From positions 16,332,001 to 16,396,000 of the forward strand of contig CM065385.1 in assembly GCA_033060915.1 (NCBI GenBank): a DNA stretch of 64,000 nucleotides, given 5' to 3'. Origin of the DNA: Euryodendron excelsum. Its lineage: Eukaryota; Streptophyta; Magnoliopsida; Ericales; Pentaphylacaceae. This document shows, piece by piece, positions 53,588-64,000 of the stretch (within the stretch, counting starts at the first letter, position 1; every line of letters begins with the position of its first letter). The notes beneath the pieces were generated by a model. The model made no database searches, was not told the origin of the DNA, and worked only from the letters and a program-made list of their open reading frames with translations. A program made the translations under genes and the position numbers.

Positions 53588-55432
53588 ATGGCAGATGTGG
53601 GTGATGATGGTTCTAAGAGGAGATGTTGCTCAAGGAAGGAGGCTTGGACAAATTCCACCGGCGGTTCCAATCGATCCAGAGGTAGCCGACGATCTACTGG
53701 ACGGGCCTCTTCCAGTCAGTGTGGACAGGGGAGTAAACCACCTGTTAACCCCTTTCCTCCGGTTGAGCAGGCCTTTCCGGAGGAGATTGGGGTTGAGGAG
53801 GAGGTACTGGGCCTTGGGGATCAGGTGACCGGTTATGGGAGAGCTTCCTCTAGACATAGGCAGATGGATGCTGACTTAGGTGACCTGGAGGTACCAGACA
53901 TCCCACCGCTCGGGGCTCTTGCTTATCACCCTAGCATATATTCTAGACAGCATTTGCCCCCTCCTCGGGTGTACACAGCTTTTAGAGGGGCTGTTCATCA
54001 AGTCTTCGTGACTATGCAGCGGGCTGCCCCATCATATCGTGCCTTCTTGGCTGAGATCGGATTTGGAGCCTTCATAGGATTACAGGCTAACTGCCTGAAC
54101 CAGCATTTGATACTAGCGCTGGTTGAGCAGTAGTTTGGAGAGACTGGGACCTTTCATTTTGTCGGCTTCGAGTTAGGTCCCACTCCCTTGGATTGGGCGA
54201 TCATCACAAGGCTTTCCTTCGTTGGCTGGCGGATCACTCTACAGTCAGTCAGTAGAGACGAGGCATGCATTCTGCTGGACTTGCCTCCTTCTGAGCGTTC
54301 TACCTTCCCAGTCTCTTGGCTCAGTCAGGATGACCATACCTTTGTTGCTGAGCCATCACCTGCCAGGCAGGACATTATGAGACGGCGACTTGTTTTGTAT
54401 ATCATCTTTAACTGCTTCTGCAACAACAACAAGTCGCTTGTGCCTTTTCGTTTGGTGAGCATAGTAGCTGATCTTGGGGCTTTATCGGAGCTGGATTAGG
54501 GGTCCTTGTCCTTTGGCGGCTTCCTTCGATCGATGCGGGTCCGGACTTCTTCCCATTAGGCAGCATGACTAGTTTCTGGCCCTTTCTTGTCTGGTGGAGC
54601 TATGAGTACTTGCCTATGCGTCGCCTTGCAGTTGTCGAGGATGACCTTTATCCACGTGCTTTGAGGTGCGCTCGTGACCGGGTGGCCCAACGATCAAAGA
54701 TTACTGACTTTGTGACACTACGGGCAAACCTGGACTTGATTGAGGCGAGAGATGTGACTTGGCAGCCTTTCATTAGATCAGTTCATTATGAGACTGTATG
54801 GTACTTGGTCTCGCTGTACTTATCGAGGGCTACTTTTCTCAGTGATAATACTTGGGAGTCCTATCTCGGAGAGCGACACTAGCGGTAGCTTCATGAGGAG
54901 TTTCGGTCAGCAGGAGCTCCACTAGAGTATATGTTTGGGGCCTTGGTGGCAGGAGTGCCTATCCCCTATCAGGAGCGTCAGCCAGGTGTTGAGTTCTTGC
55001 TTCCTCTAGACATAGATTACGCTGCACACTTTGGGGCTCATTCAGTCGGTGCTTTCACCCGATTTGAGGTAGTAGTTGGCAGATACACTATGGGCCAGGA
55101 GGTGATTGACTTGTGGCACAGAGCCGGAGGATATGTGCCACAGGCTGAGTTTACTGTTGTGAGGGATCAGAAGGATCGATATCAGATGGAGCGAGATCAG
55201 TATCAGGCAGAGGTGGCTTCCTTGACGGCTCGGATTACCCAGATGGGAGGTGACGGGGTATGTCTTCTTTTCTCCCCTTCTTTTTGCTCTACTGTTGCTT
55301 AGTTTTTATTTCATGTGGTTGATTTCAGTTCTATCTTCTCTGCAAGATGCTGGTGCTTCGAGTAGGTATCCGCCTCCTCCGATGTTGGGTTTCGGGGATT
55401 TTAATCCAGATGATATTGACTTTGACGTTTGA
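53588..55432 (+). pseudogene. Antisense ORF of element C (plant mobile domain-like), broken
   Basis: Lies opposite to gag, between it and the 3' LTR. It starts MADVGDDGSKRRC, then a basic, Ser/Arg/Gly-rich stretch (SNRSRGSRRSTGRASSSQCG) that could be a nuclear signal, then an acidic linker. The core reads FGAFIGLQANCLNQHLILAL-VEQ, stop, FGETGTFHFVGFELGPTPLD, WAIITRLSFVGW. This L..HLI.ALVE.W....TFH pattern is the plant mobile domain. Later come FWPFLVWWSYEYLPMRRLA, DVTWQPFIRSVHYETVWYLV and a coiled coil (RDQKDRYQMERDQYQAEVAS), ending NPDDIDFDV. The stops at 54131 and 54497 both replace Trp (TAG for TGG). A frameshift lies between 54500 and 54565, with another frame change near 55258. Role unknown; domain naming is by motif recall. 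Confidence 0.65.
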
Positions 55433-57378
55433 TAGATGCCCCTTGCAGAGATTCTAATCTTCCCTTGCCCCTATTCCTGAGATGTATTTATGTTAGACAG
55501 CTTTATTTTGTAAGTTTTGTACAAAGATGAATATTTATGGTATTTAGATGCATGTATAGGCAAAGACATTTATGATCTTTTTAGCTAGGCATATGGTTAG
55601 ATGCATGTGATGGATGATGATGTTATGTATCTATTACATTAGTTGATATTGTTGATTTCTATTTTTACATGGAGTTATGTCCTATGCAAAGCTCATGCGA
55701 TTTTTTTTATTTTTATTTTTTATATGCACATATTAGAAATACATTAACTAATAGAATGACAAGGGGTGTTATCGAACTCGATATCTTTGGAATGGTAACT
55801 TCTTTCTTTTCGGGGGTCTAGACTCTTCTTTGGCTCAACCTTACCTTCTTCGTACCTTTCTCAACCTTTTGATTGACTCTGACTCTCTGTCTCGGGGTTA
55901 GTGTATATGATTCTTGGGCTGAAACTCTCGACTCTCGGGGTTTTAGCAATAGCTTACTTGACCTTTAGTAGAGCGATAAGCGACCAGTCCTTTCAATCCA
56001 AGGAGACTTTGTTTTAGGACCATAATGTAGGCTAGGTTATGAGGTTTTAGAAACAACAGGATATATAGACTCAAATGTGATGTCTTCTTTAGTAGGGTTT
56101 AGATCCATGTCATCCTTGACTATTTTTTTTAATAGGGTTGGTGTCCTTCTTTAGATTCGGTAGCGTGTCTAGCTTATTTAGATTAAACAATCTGTTTTTA
56201 ATCAGAGTGGGCTTTAGTAGGGTTGTAATGTAGGCCATGGTTTTGAGGTTTTGCAAGAAAGGGTAAAGGCTCGAACCTATTGTTTCTACTGGGTTTCTTT
56301 GTAACCTAGGATCACCTTTGAATTTCCTTCTTGCTTTTTACATTGACTTCTCAGGGTGAAAACGATCATTTTCTTTCACCCTTTCTATATGCTTTTTTGA
56401 GATAAACATGACTCTCTTCTCTTTCGATCTTCTTATTATGCTTTTGAAGATGACTCAATCATTGTTTTTTTCAGGCCTTTCCTTAAATATTTTTTATTTT
56501 ATTTTTTTGGCCTCTTGCCCCTTGGCAACTCTTTTCCTTTACTTTGTCCTTTCTTTACGAATAATTCTTCGACCCTTTTTCCTTAGACCTTTTCCTTGGC
56601 GGTTCAATCTACCCAATGTGGGCGGTGATCCCTAGGTTAAGGTTTTGTTGAGAAAAGATAGATAGCTCAGCAGGTTTGTCAAGGGGTGGCTTTTGACTGT
56701 ATGGAAAATGAAGTGAGGGCCTCTCTTCACTTTGAATCAGATTGTTTGATCCATAAAGCCTCCTACGCTACCCTAACATAATAGAAGATGGAGACCATTC
56801 CTAGGGTTCTCAACTATTGTCTGCCCCAGTGTGGGGAGGACAATCTTGGATCGGGGTTAACAAGGAAAATTTTTATTTTCCACGAGGCACTAGGGGTTAA
56901 GCAAAGGGAATATAAGCACATTTATTTATTTATTTAGTTATTTATTCTTTTATTTATATGTGGGAGAGTGAAAGATGGCTCCTCTTTATTTTGATAAACT
57001 GACCACACATTGCTTAGCTTCAGTGTCTTGTAAGTGTTGCCTTTGGGTAGTATCCTCACTCATCCTTATCCTCTCTCTCTCTAAAAGCTGATTATTTGGT
57101 GAGTGGTTAACTCATGCTATCATCTCTTCAAGTCAAATCATTCCATGAGACAGACCATGCCCCTTTGCATAGGAAGTAGCTATCATTCCCAAGAGATATA
57201 TAAGATAACAGCAGAGAATCAAAAGACTTAGTCATTCTATAATATCAGTGAAAAACATATAGTTCTTGTTTGAAAGAAAAAGAAATGCAGATATTAATTT
57301 AAGACGAAAAGGTAAAGGGATAGAAAGAAAGTGGGTGAAAACACCCCTCTCTTGCACGCTTTTGATGGGATTCCTATT
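55433..57378 (-). other. Element C 3' UTR between antisense ORF and gag side
   Basis: No coding sequence recognised on either strand. T-rich; 56665-56760 is collinear with 22310-22400 of A. A TTTA run is at 56921-56955. In A the integrase ends about here, but in C no integrase follows. Confidence 0.6.
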
Positions 57379-57885
57379 TTAGTAGGGCTTTGAGAAAATG
57401 CCCACATCTTCGATGCTCCATTCGCGACCCGAATCCTCAGCCAAGGCAAGACAGGCAAGGGCTTCTCTTAGAGCTCTGAATATATTGACGCCGATGGCGC
57501 AGTTGTCAGCCTCCTTCTTGTTCTTTGTAGTGGGTTCTTCTGTAAATAGGGGGACTAGTTCGCCCCCTTCCAACTTGAACGGTTTTATCTATGCTCTTGG
57601 CATCTTTAACCCCTAGCTCATTTCTTCATAGTCGTACTCATTTGTGGGCCAAGGATTCTCTAGTAAGTGACGTTCCGCCGTGGCATACTTTGGATGCAGA
57701 AACTCAGCGCCCCATCCATCAACAGCCATGTTCTCAGCAAGCTCATCTTTCGAAAACATTAGCTCCTCAACGGGCTAGTCAGAAGCATCAGCCACCTTAT
57801 TAGGGTCATAAAGATAGATCAGGTATAATGGGAAGTCTTCCTCCCAGTCATCTCCTTCATTGGTCTCCCAATCGTCCTCATAATC
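57379..57885 (-). pseudogene. Unassigned coding remnant downstream of gag (C)
   Basis: Directly after the gag stop the minus strand reads an acidic stretch (DYEDDWETNEGDDWEEDFPL) and, after several stops, the frame 57573-57379 with MEGGELVPLFTEEPTTKNKK and CAIGVNIFRALREALACLAL. I do not recognise a known domain. Its place is between gag and protease in a full element. It is followed at once by 3' UTR, so the pol deletion begins here. Confidence 0.45.
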
Positions 57886-59384
57886 TTAGACCTCGGGCTC
57901 GTCGAACTCTCCCTTGCCTTCCATTTCTACTAGTATCATGTTGATGGTGTGGTCCAGCAGAGGGTTAGTGGTCACATTGGGGGTCGGAGCAAGTTTTACC
58001 GGTTGTAGATCAATGGCTTTGTTGTTGATCAAGTCTTGGATTTTGTGCCTAAGAGCGAAACAGCTTTTGGTGTCATGCCCTTGGCCACCCGAATGGTATT
58101 CACATGTAAGGGCAGCATTAAAGGTTGGGTGTAGAGGGCTTGGCAATGGGCAAGCAGGTATGGGCTTCAGGATATTGTTTTTCAGCAAGTTATGGTAGGC
58201 CTCAGTTTGGGTGCAGGCTAAGGTGTCGAAGGTACAGATGTGTCGAGAAGGTCTATTAAAGTTGGGTTGTGCCCCAACGGGGCCATAGTTAGGGGTTAGA
58301 ACAGGCATGGTTAAGGTGGGTAAGGGCAGGACAGGGTGTGATTGTAAAGGTGGATGGTATTGGGGTGGTTGGCTAGGTAGGATGGTAGACACTTCGCTTT
58401 CCTTCCTGATTGTTCCCTTTGCAGTAGCCACTCTCTTGGCTATGTTGGCGGTACTTTCTCTAGTCTTGGCGTAGGGGTCCGTAATCCTCCCAGTCTTGAG
58501 GCCATTTTTTATCATTTCGCCCTACATGATGAGTTCAGAGAAGCTTTTCCCTACACTTGTGTAGAGTTTCTCATAGTATATACCTTGAAAAGTGTGCACA
58601 AATAGTTGTACGTAATCCTTCTCTTCTAATGGCGGATTGACTTGTGCGGCAGCTTCTCTCCATCTTAAGGCATACTTCTTGAAGTTTTCCTTTTCACCCT
58701 TGCACATAGTCATCAAGGACCATCGGTCGGAGGTGAGATCAATATTGTGACGATATTGGGCTTTGAATGCATTAACCAGCTCGATCCAAGTTGTGATCTT
58801 CCTTAGGTCCGGACGAGCGAACCATTGTAGACAAACCTAGTGAGGCTGTGTTGGAATAGCTGTATGAGGAGTTTTGGATCGTTTTCGTGACCACTTAGCG
58901 CTCCAGCATAGTGACGAAGATGAGCGACGGGGTTACCAATGCCGTCATACTTCTGAAAGTTAGGCATATTGAACCTAGTAGGTCTCGGGTGGTCAGGAAA
59001 GAAACATAACTCGTCATAGACAGTGAACCCGTAAATGTCGTGGCTATGGAGACTTTGCAGCGAATCCTCTAGCCCTTGGATTTTCAAACTGAGAGGGTCT
59101 AGAGGGGCCTTCTTTACAGCAATTGATAGCAATATGGTTTCCTCATCTTCAGTGCTGATCCCTTTGGCATCTTCCTTATTCTTCCCAGCATCGTCAGATT
59201 GAAGCACAATCCTTAGATTAGCGGGTTCAGGGTCCTTTGACAAAGTCATGGATGATGATGGGACTGCAGCAGCATCCTTCATAGCCATAGTTTGAATGAG
59301 TTTGAGCATCTCATCCATCTTGGTCCTTATTTTGTTGACCTCTACTCGAGAAACTTGAGACAATTCTTCAGGATTAGCAACCAT
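57886..59384 (-). pseudogene. gag: Ogre/Tat gag (C), broken
   Basis: The start ATG at 59384 gives MVANPEELSQVSRVEVNKIR with a heptad-like helix (KMDEMLKLIQTM). The gag core follows: PTRFNMPNFQKYDGIGNPVA, HLRHYAGALSGHENDPKLLI and LFQHSLTRF. After stops at about 58800 it continues YALRWREAAAQVNPPLEEKD and LFVHTFQGIYYEKLYTSVGK. The third frame (58515-57886) has a basic and Pro-rich stretch, then the nucleocapsid CEYHSGGQGHDTKSCFALRH, a C-x2-H-x5-H-x4-C finger typical of this branch. Two to three disruptions separate the frames. A structural capsid protein by family; not translatable as one chain here. Confidence 0.88.
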
Positions 59385-60199
59385 TAGTGATGCTCTTTGT
59401 CGAATGATAATGGGATCCCTAAGTGGATGTTGCCCCTTCTTGGGAGCATTGTTGGCTCAGTGCAGGGTGATCTCTATAAGTGGAATGGAAAGGACAAAAG
59501 GACAGAAACACAAATCGCAAGTCAGTTTTTGGTTTTTAGAGAACTTTATGCATTGCATGTCCTAGGGTGCCCCTCTTTTGGGAGGGAAGCTAAACATGGT
59601 GTATTGGCTTACTTTTGGAGATAGGGGATTGCCCTTGTATGCAGATACCTTACTGTCAGTTGGGAACCTTTCCTTTGTTCATGCATTTATTCACTCACTC
59701 ATTCACGGAAAATGAAGAAATACATTTAACTTTGGGTTTAAGATACAAAAGAATTGAAATACATTTTAACAGGGAGAGCAAAAATGTTTCTTTGGGATTT
59801 CTACCTATCTAGTTTTACATAAGAAGTCCTAAACTATTTTTGAGTCTCCGGATCTGCCTTACTTGGATTCAATATCGAGGAGGTCACTGAGAGACCTTAT
59901 TGATTGATTGCCCCTTGTCTTCTTGGCAACCCTATCTCCGTGAGCATAGAAGGATTGGGGTCCCTCTTATGGAATGGATTGAGATGCATGCCATGAGTCC
60001 TTAGGGTTACGTGGGAACCCTTAGGGTTTAGGTAGGTTTAATGCAAGGGGGAGTGACCTTGGTGTCACTCTAAATGGGTTGATCATATGCATGAGAATGC
60101 AGTGACTTGAGTTACTTGGAACTCTTATCTTGACATGGGAGATTGAATGCATGAACATGGATGCATATAGTATAAGGAAAGAGAATACAGTTGAAGTAC
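59385..60199 (-). other. Leader of element C, lacking primer site
   Basis: Collinear with A's leader from about 34890 to 35600 and then stops at GTTGAAGTAC, directly against the LTR end. About 800 bp present in A, including the tRNA-Arg primer site, is missing. No ORF. Confidence 0.7.
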
Positions 60200-63100
60200 T
60201 GTCGCGCCCAGATTTTTCGCACTCGAGGAATACTCACCCAAGCGGGAAAAATGTTGTACTCTCTCGTTAGAACTCACCCTCCTAGAAGAATGAGTGTGAC
60301 TAGGTTTGAATTGAAAAATAATTGTGAATAAAGGGCTTTTGAAAAAGATTCGAAGTCGCCACCTAACTTGATTAAGGTGAGTTAGGTCACCTAAAAACTC
60401 AGCATAGTCCGAAAACTACACTTAGGGTTTTTGGAAAACGATTTGAAAATATCTCCTCAAGAGAGGGTTTTTAAGAAATCAATGATTTTTAAGAAAATAA
60501 CTCCTTTTGGTCAGTCGAAATTAGTGATTCTAAGTTCGGAGGTTGGTTACATGTAGGGAAGATGCACTAAGCTATCACCCTACCCCGCCCTTTCGGTACC
60601 TACATGTCAATCTATCCTAGATTCACCTATGAGAGTCTTTAACTAACTAATGGTCAATCCTATTCACTTTGAAAAATAATGTTTATAAACTAACATGATG
60701 CATGATATGCAAGTGCAAAATAAGAGAGAATTGAAGAATAGATTTGGAAATAAATTTGAAAAGAATTTGATTTGAAAATAGATTTGAATAGATGGAATTT
60801 GAAATTGGAAAGTTTGAAAACTTGGAAATAGGAATTTGAAAATAGAAATTTTGAAATTAGAATTTGAAAATTGATTGGAATTTGAGATTTGAAAATAGAT
60901 TTTGAAACCGCACCCATGAGGGTGGAATTGAAAGTTTGAAAAGTATTGTGACCGCACCTATGAAGGTTGCCTACGTATCCCTTTGGGGGAATCAGGTCAG
61001 TCGTAGTTCGGACAAGAGTCCGATTGAAAAGAGATTGATTTGAAGAGAGAAATTGGATTAGAAGAAAGAGATTGAATTGAAAACTGGATTTGATTTGAGA
61101 TTAGAAAAAGGAGATTGATTTTTGAAAGACTTGGTTTTAGGAAACCTAGACTTAGGAAAGATAGGAGACCTAGGAAGGACTTGAGATTAAGAAAGATTAG
61201 ATTGGAATGTTGGGTTTGGAAAGATCTTGAAAGATTTGGAAAATTGAAATTTAGGAAAAATTTAGATTAGGAAAGTTTCGAATTAGGAAAGTGTCACTTT
61301 TGGAAGGTTTGAAATTAGGAAAGTTTTAGATTTAGGAAAGTTTTGAAATTAGGAAAGTTTCATTTTTGGAAAGTTTGAAATTAGGAAAGTTAGAATTAGG
61401 AAAGGTTTGAATTAAGAAAGTTTTGAATTTTGAAATGTTTGAAAAAGGGAAGTTTTGAATTTGGAAAGCTTTGAAAACAAGGAAGTTTTGAAAATAAGAA
61501 AGTTTTGTTTTAGGAAAGGTTTGAAAAAGGAAAGTTTTCAATTTAGGAAATGTTTGAATTAAGAAAGTTTTGAATTTAGAAAAGCCTTAGATTTAGGAAA
61601 GATTTGAAGTTTAAGAAAGTTTAGAATTTAGAAAGTTTTTAGGTTTAGAAAGATTTAACTTAAGAAGGTTTCAAATTTAGAAAGTTTTAAATTTGGAAAG
61701 ATTTGAAATTTAGAAAGTTTAAGATTTAGAAAGTTTTAGAGTTTTAGAAAATCTTGAGATTAGAAAAGGTATGAGTTTAGGAAAGATTTGAAAGCTTGGA
61801 TTTGAAAAAGATTTTGGAAAGGGGTAGAATTAGGAAAGGGTTGAATTAGGAAAGATTTGAAAGTTGAGTTTTAAAACTTAGGAAAGATTTTTATGTTCAA
61901 GTTTAGGAAACTTAAGATTTAGGAAAACGGAAGTTTAGGAAGGATTTGAATTAAGAAAGAGTTGGATTTTGAAATTTAAGGAAAGATTTAAAGTTTAGGT
62001 TTAGAAAACTTATGGTTTAGGAAGGAATTGAATTAGGAAAGGTTTGGATTAAAAAGAGATTGGATTTGGTTTCTTCAAGAGAAGATAGGATTTGAAAAGG
62101 ATTTGGAAAGGGGGATTCTAGAAACCCTAGATTTGAAAAATTTGTAGTTTTGACGTAGAAAAAAGGTTTTGGAAACGTGTATCGTTTGGATGTGAAAACA
62201 AGAGATTTTGGAAACCTAGGTTTGGGCAAAGTTTGAAAACCATGTTTTTGGAAAGAAAATTTAGGGTTTCCTAATTGTGGGTTCTAGGGCTTGACTTGGG
62301 CTCTAAGGAAAATGGATTTTTAGAAAGTGCGTTTTTGGAAACGAAAGTTTTGGAAGGAAAACCTAGAGGGGAATTTCTAGAAGGAAGATTTTAGAAAAGA
62401 GAGTTTTTGGAAAGATTTTTAGGAGAGATTTTTTTTTTTAAGAAAGTGAATCTAGGGAGTGATTTTAGAAAGTGAATTTTGAGGAAAAGATTTTGGAGAG
62501 GAGTTGAAAAAGAGAGTTTTGAAAAATAGATTTTGGAAGGGAGTTTTTGAAAACAATTTTGAAGAGGGGAGTTTTAGGAAAGTATGTTGAAAAAGAGATT
62601 TTTAGGAAGAGATTTTTAAAGAGAGTTTTTTAGAAGGTGTAAAAACATCTCACTTTCCTAAAGCAATTGTAGCCACAAGAGGACTAGAACCACTTTAGGA
62701 AAGCGGTTTTGAAAACAAGGTTTGAAAATATAGACCAAAAGGCCACTTTTAATATAACACTTTCCTAAAGCAACCCTAGCCGTGGAAAGGCTAGAATCAC
62801 CCTAGGATTGTAGTTTTGAAAACAAGTTTTTGAAAAAGAGATTTTGATGCAATCTTGAGAACGAGTTTGAAACGATTTTTAAAAACAACTTTGAAAACGG
62901 TTTTTGGAAGATGCAAGACTATGATATGGACAATGCAATTTGGGGTTGTGAACATACAAGGTTAAGGCTTCACCACATAATCAAGGGGGCCGGACCCATG
63001 TGGTCTTTGGTTAGACTAGAAGAAAGCCCCCGACACGGTGACTCTCCAATAGTCCAATCCTACACATGGACCGGGAATCCCCTTGTTTCAAGCATGCAAA

Positions 63101-64000
63101 GAAAGGGGGGGAAAGAGATGGGGTATTAAAATAGAGAAAACTCAAGTGGGTTGGAGAGAGAAGAGAGAAGGGGGGAAGTGCAGAAAATTAAAGAGAAAGC
63201 CTACCGTATGTTTTCTTTATTTTGCGCGCCGCGCTGTCTTCGGTCTTCGGTCTTCGTTTTGATCCTCTTCTTCAATCTTCAAAGGTTGTCTTCAAGCTTT
63301 AGATGGCAGCTCTTCAAGTCTTCGAAGGGTGGTTGAAGACTAGTGTATGAGTGTATGGGGGAGTGTATGAGTGTATAGGAGGCTAGGGTTTGTGTAGGGT
63401 GGCTAGGGTTTGGAAAACCTAGGGAGGCTAGGGTTTTTGGAGGTGCTCGAGCTCTGTATATCGAATTGTGTGATTTCTAGGTTAAGTTTGCAGACCCTTT
63501 TCACGTTGAATGAGGCTCTGTATTTATAGAAGTTGGACAAACCTGGCGCCTGTTGTAGTGGCGCTAAGGCAAACTTTACACTGGCGCCACTACGAGTGGT
63601 GCTAGGCCATTTTTTGGCTTCACACCACTACTAGTGGCGCCAGCCAATTAGGAAAGGTTTAAGGTCGGCAAGCAACGTATCTTTGACTAGATTTGGGCGC
63701 CTGTACTAGTGACTACCATGTAAATTTTAGCCTGGCTTCACTAGGAGTGACTCCGGAAAGTCCGGGAATGATTTGAAGGAGCCGGAAAGGAGCAGGAACA
63801 CTTAAAATAGTGTCCTGGAGATATTTGACTTGAAAAATGAAGATAGGATGTGTCGGAAAGGTTGACCGAGCCCTTAGGGGCAAAACGGTCAATCGGACTA
63901 AGAAACTGCCGGAGCGAACTCGGATTGTCCCGGAAAAAGACTTAGGATCTGGAAACATTATTTAGAATGTTCCCAGAGGTTGCCGGTTTGATTCCCAGAG
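60200..64000 (-). mobile_element. 5' LTR of element C, R-U5 and part of U3 (continues right)
   Basis: Ends at 60200 with GGGCGCGACA. It contains the islands near 60535-60605 and 60948-60982, the G-poor sense region (61000-62650), TATA (63530-63521), the GGCGCC module to 63652 and the first 157-bp unit at the window edge. At 60904-60926 a second partial copy of the ACCGCACCCATGAGGGTG island is inserted, a small local duplication. Confidence 0.85.
63521..63652 (-). promoter_or_regulatory. LTR promoter of element C, 5' copy
   Basis: Minus-strand TCTATAAATA at 63530-63521. Upstream lie GGCGCC (63545), GGCGCT (63560), GGCGCC (63583), GGTGCT and GGCGCC (63646), the richest module of all the copies. 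Confidence 0.7.

Larger units (their letters stand above)
47083..64000 (-). mobile_element. Ogre/Tat element C, non-autonomous form without pol (continues right)
   Basis: Minus-strand order: 5' LTR (from beyond 64000 to 60200), leader lacking a primer site, gag (59384-57886), a short unassigned coding remnant, 3' UTR with antisense ORF on the plus strand, polypurine tract (51680-51658) and 3' LTR (51657-47083). The internal region is only 8.5 kb, and no protease, RT, RNase H or integrase motif is readable in it. It lies within LTR E. Its left flank is CCAGC (47078-47082); the right flank is not in the window. Confidence 0.82.

Noticed and set aside
53630..53857. Minus-strand open frame within the antisense ORF of C
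   Set aside because: Shadow of the plus-strand ORF, without recognisable motifs.
60200..64000. A separate solo LTR instead of the 5' LTR of C
   Set aside because: It has the same strand and the expected place next to C's leader; the missing primer site is explained by a leader deletion, although the right end outside the window would be needed to be certain.

Overview
This window looks like intergenic DNA of a large plant (angiosperm) nuclear genome. Almost every base can be assigned to nested, decayed Ty3/gypsy LTR retrotransposons. I found no host gene, tRNA, rRNA or CRISPR array. The plant assignment rests on Athila-type pol plus its env-position ORF, Ogre/Tat-type pol with a second RNase H, LTRs of about 4.6-4.9 kb, and primer binding sites resembling plant tRNA-Asp and tRNA-Arg. 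The species cannot be told from the sequence.

Layout. 1-800 is the start of a minus-strand Ogre/Tat LTR (copy F). 801-14474 is the 3' part of a plus-strand Athila element: RT-RNase H, integrase, env-position ORF, 3' UTR, polypurine tract and 3' LTR. It is split by a complete plus-strand Ogre/Tat solo LTR (7692-12607) flanked by the 5-bp repeat GGTAT. The Athila itself abuts the 3' part of an older plus-strand Ogre/Tat LTR (copy D, 14475-17082), followed by D's tRNA-Arg primer site and leader. 17716-41021 is minus-strand Ogre/Tat element A: truncated 3' LTR, antisense ORF, integrase, two RNase H domains, RT, protease, leader and 4.6-kb 5' LTR. A is interrupted at 26511-33567 by a non-autonomous Athila derivative. 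41022-45666 is the leader and LTR of minus-strand copy B, 45667-47082 the start of plus-strand LTR E, and 47083-64000 minus-strand element C, which keeps gag and an antisense ORF but has no pol and runs off the right edge.

Inferred order: D, then the Athila into D's LTR, then F and the solo LTR into the Athila. Separately, E went into B's LTR and C into E, and A went into B's gag with the Athila derivative then inserting into A. A deletion later joined D's leader to A's 3' LTR.

Most interesting signals. (1) The Ogre/Tat family carries an antisense gene beside its 3' LTR, with a predicted leader intron. Its upstream region shares a GGCGCC-type module with the LTR's own promoter, in the same orientation relative to transcription. 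(2) The LTR U3 holds repeated RNA hairpins with UNCG-like loops and a second hairpin with a compensatory base-pair change between copies. (3) The non-autonomous element shares its 3' region with the Athila next door and has a dense GTAC palindrome cluster upstream of its TATA box. All protein genes here are broken; none looks translatable at full length.
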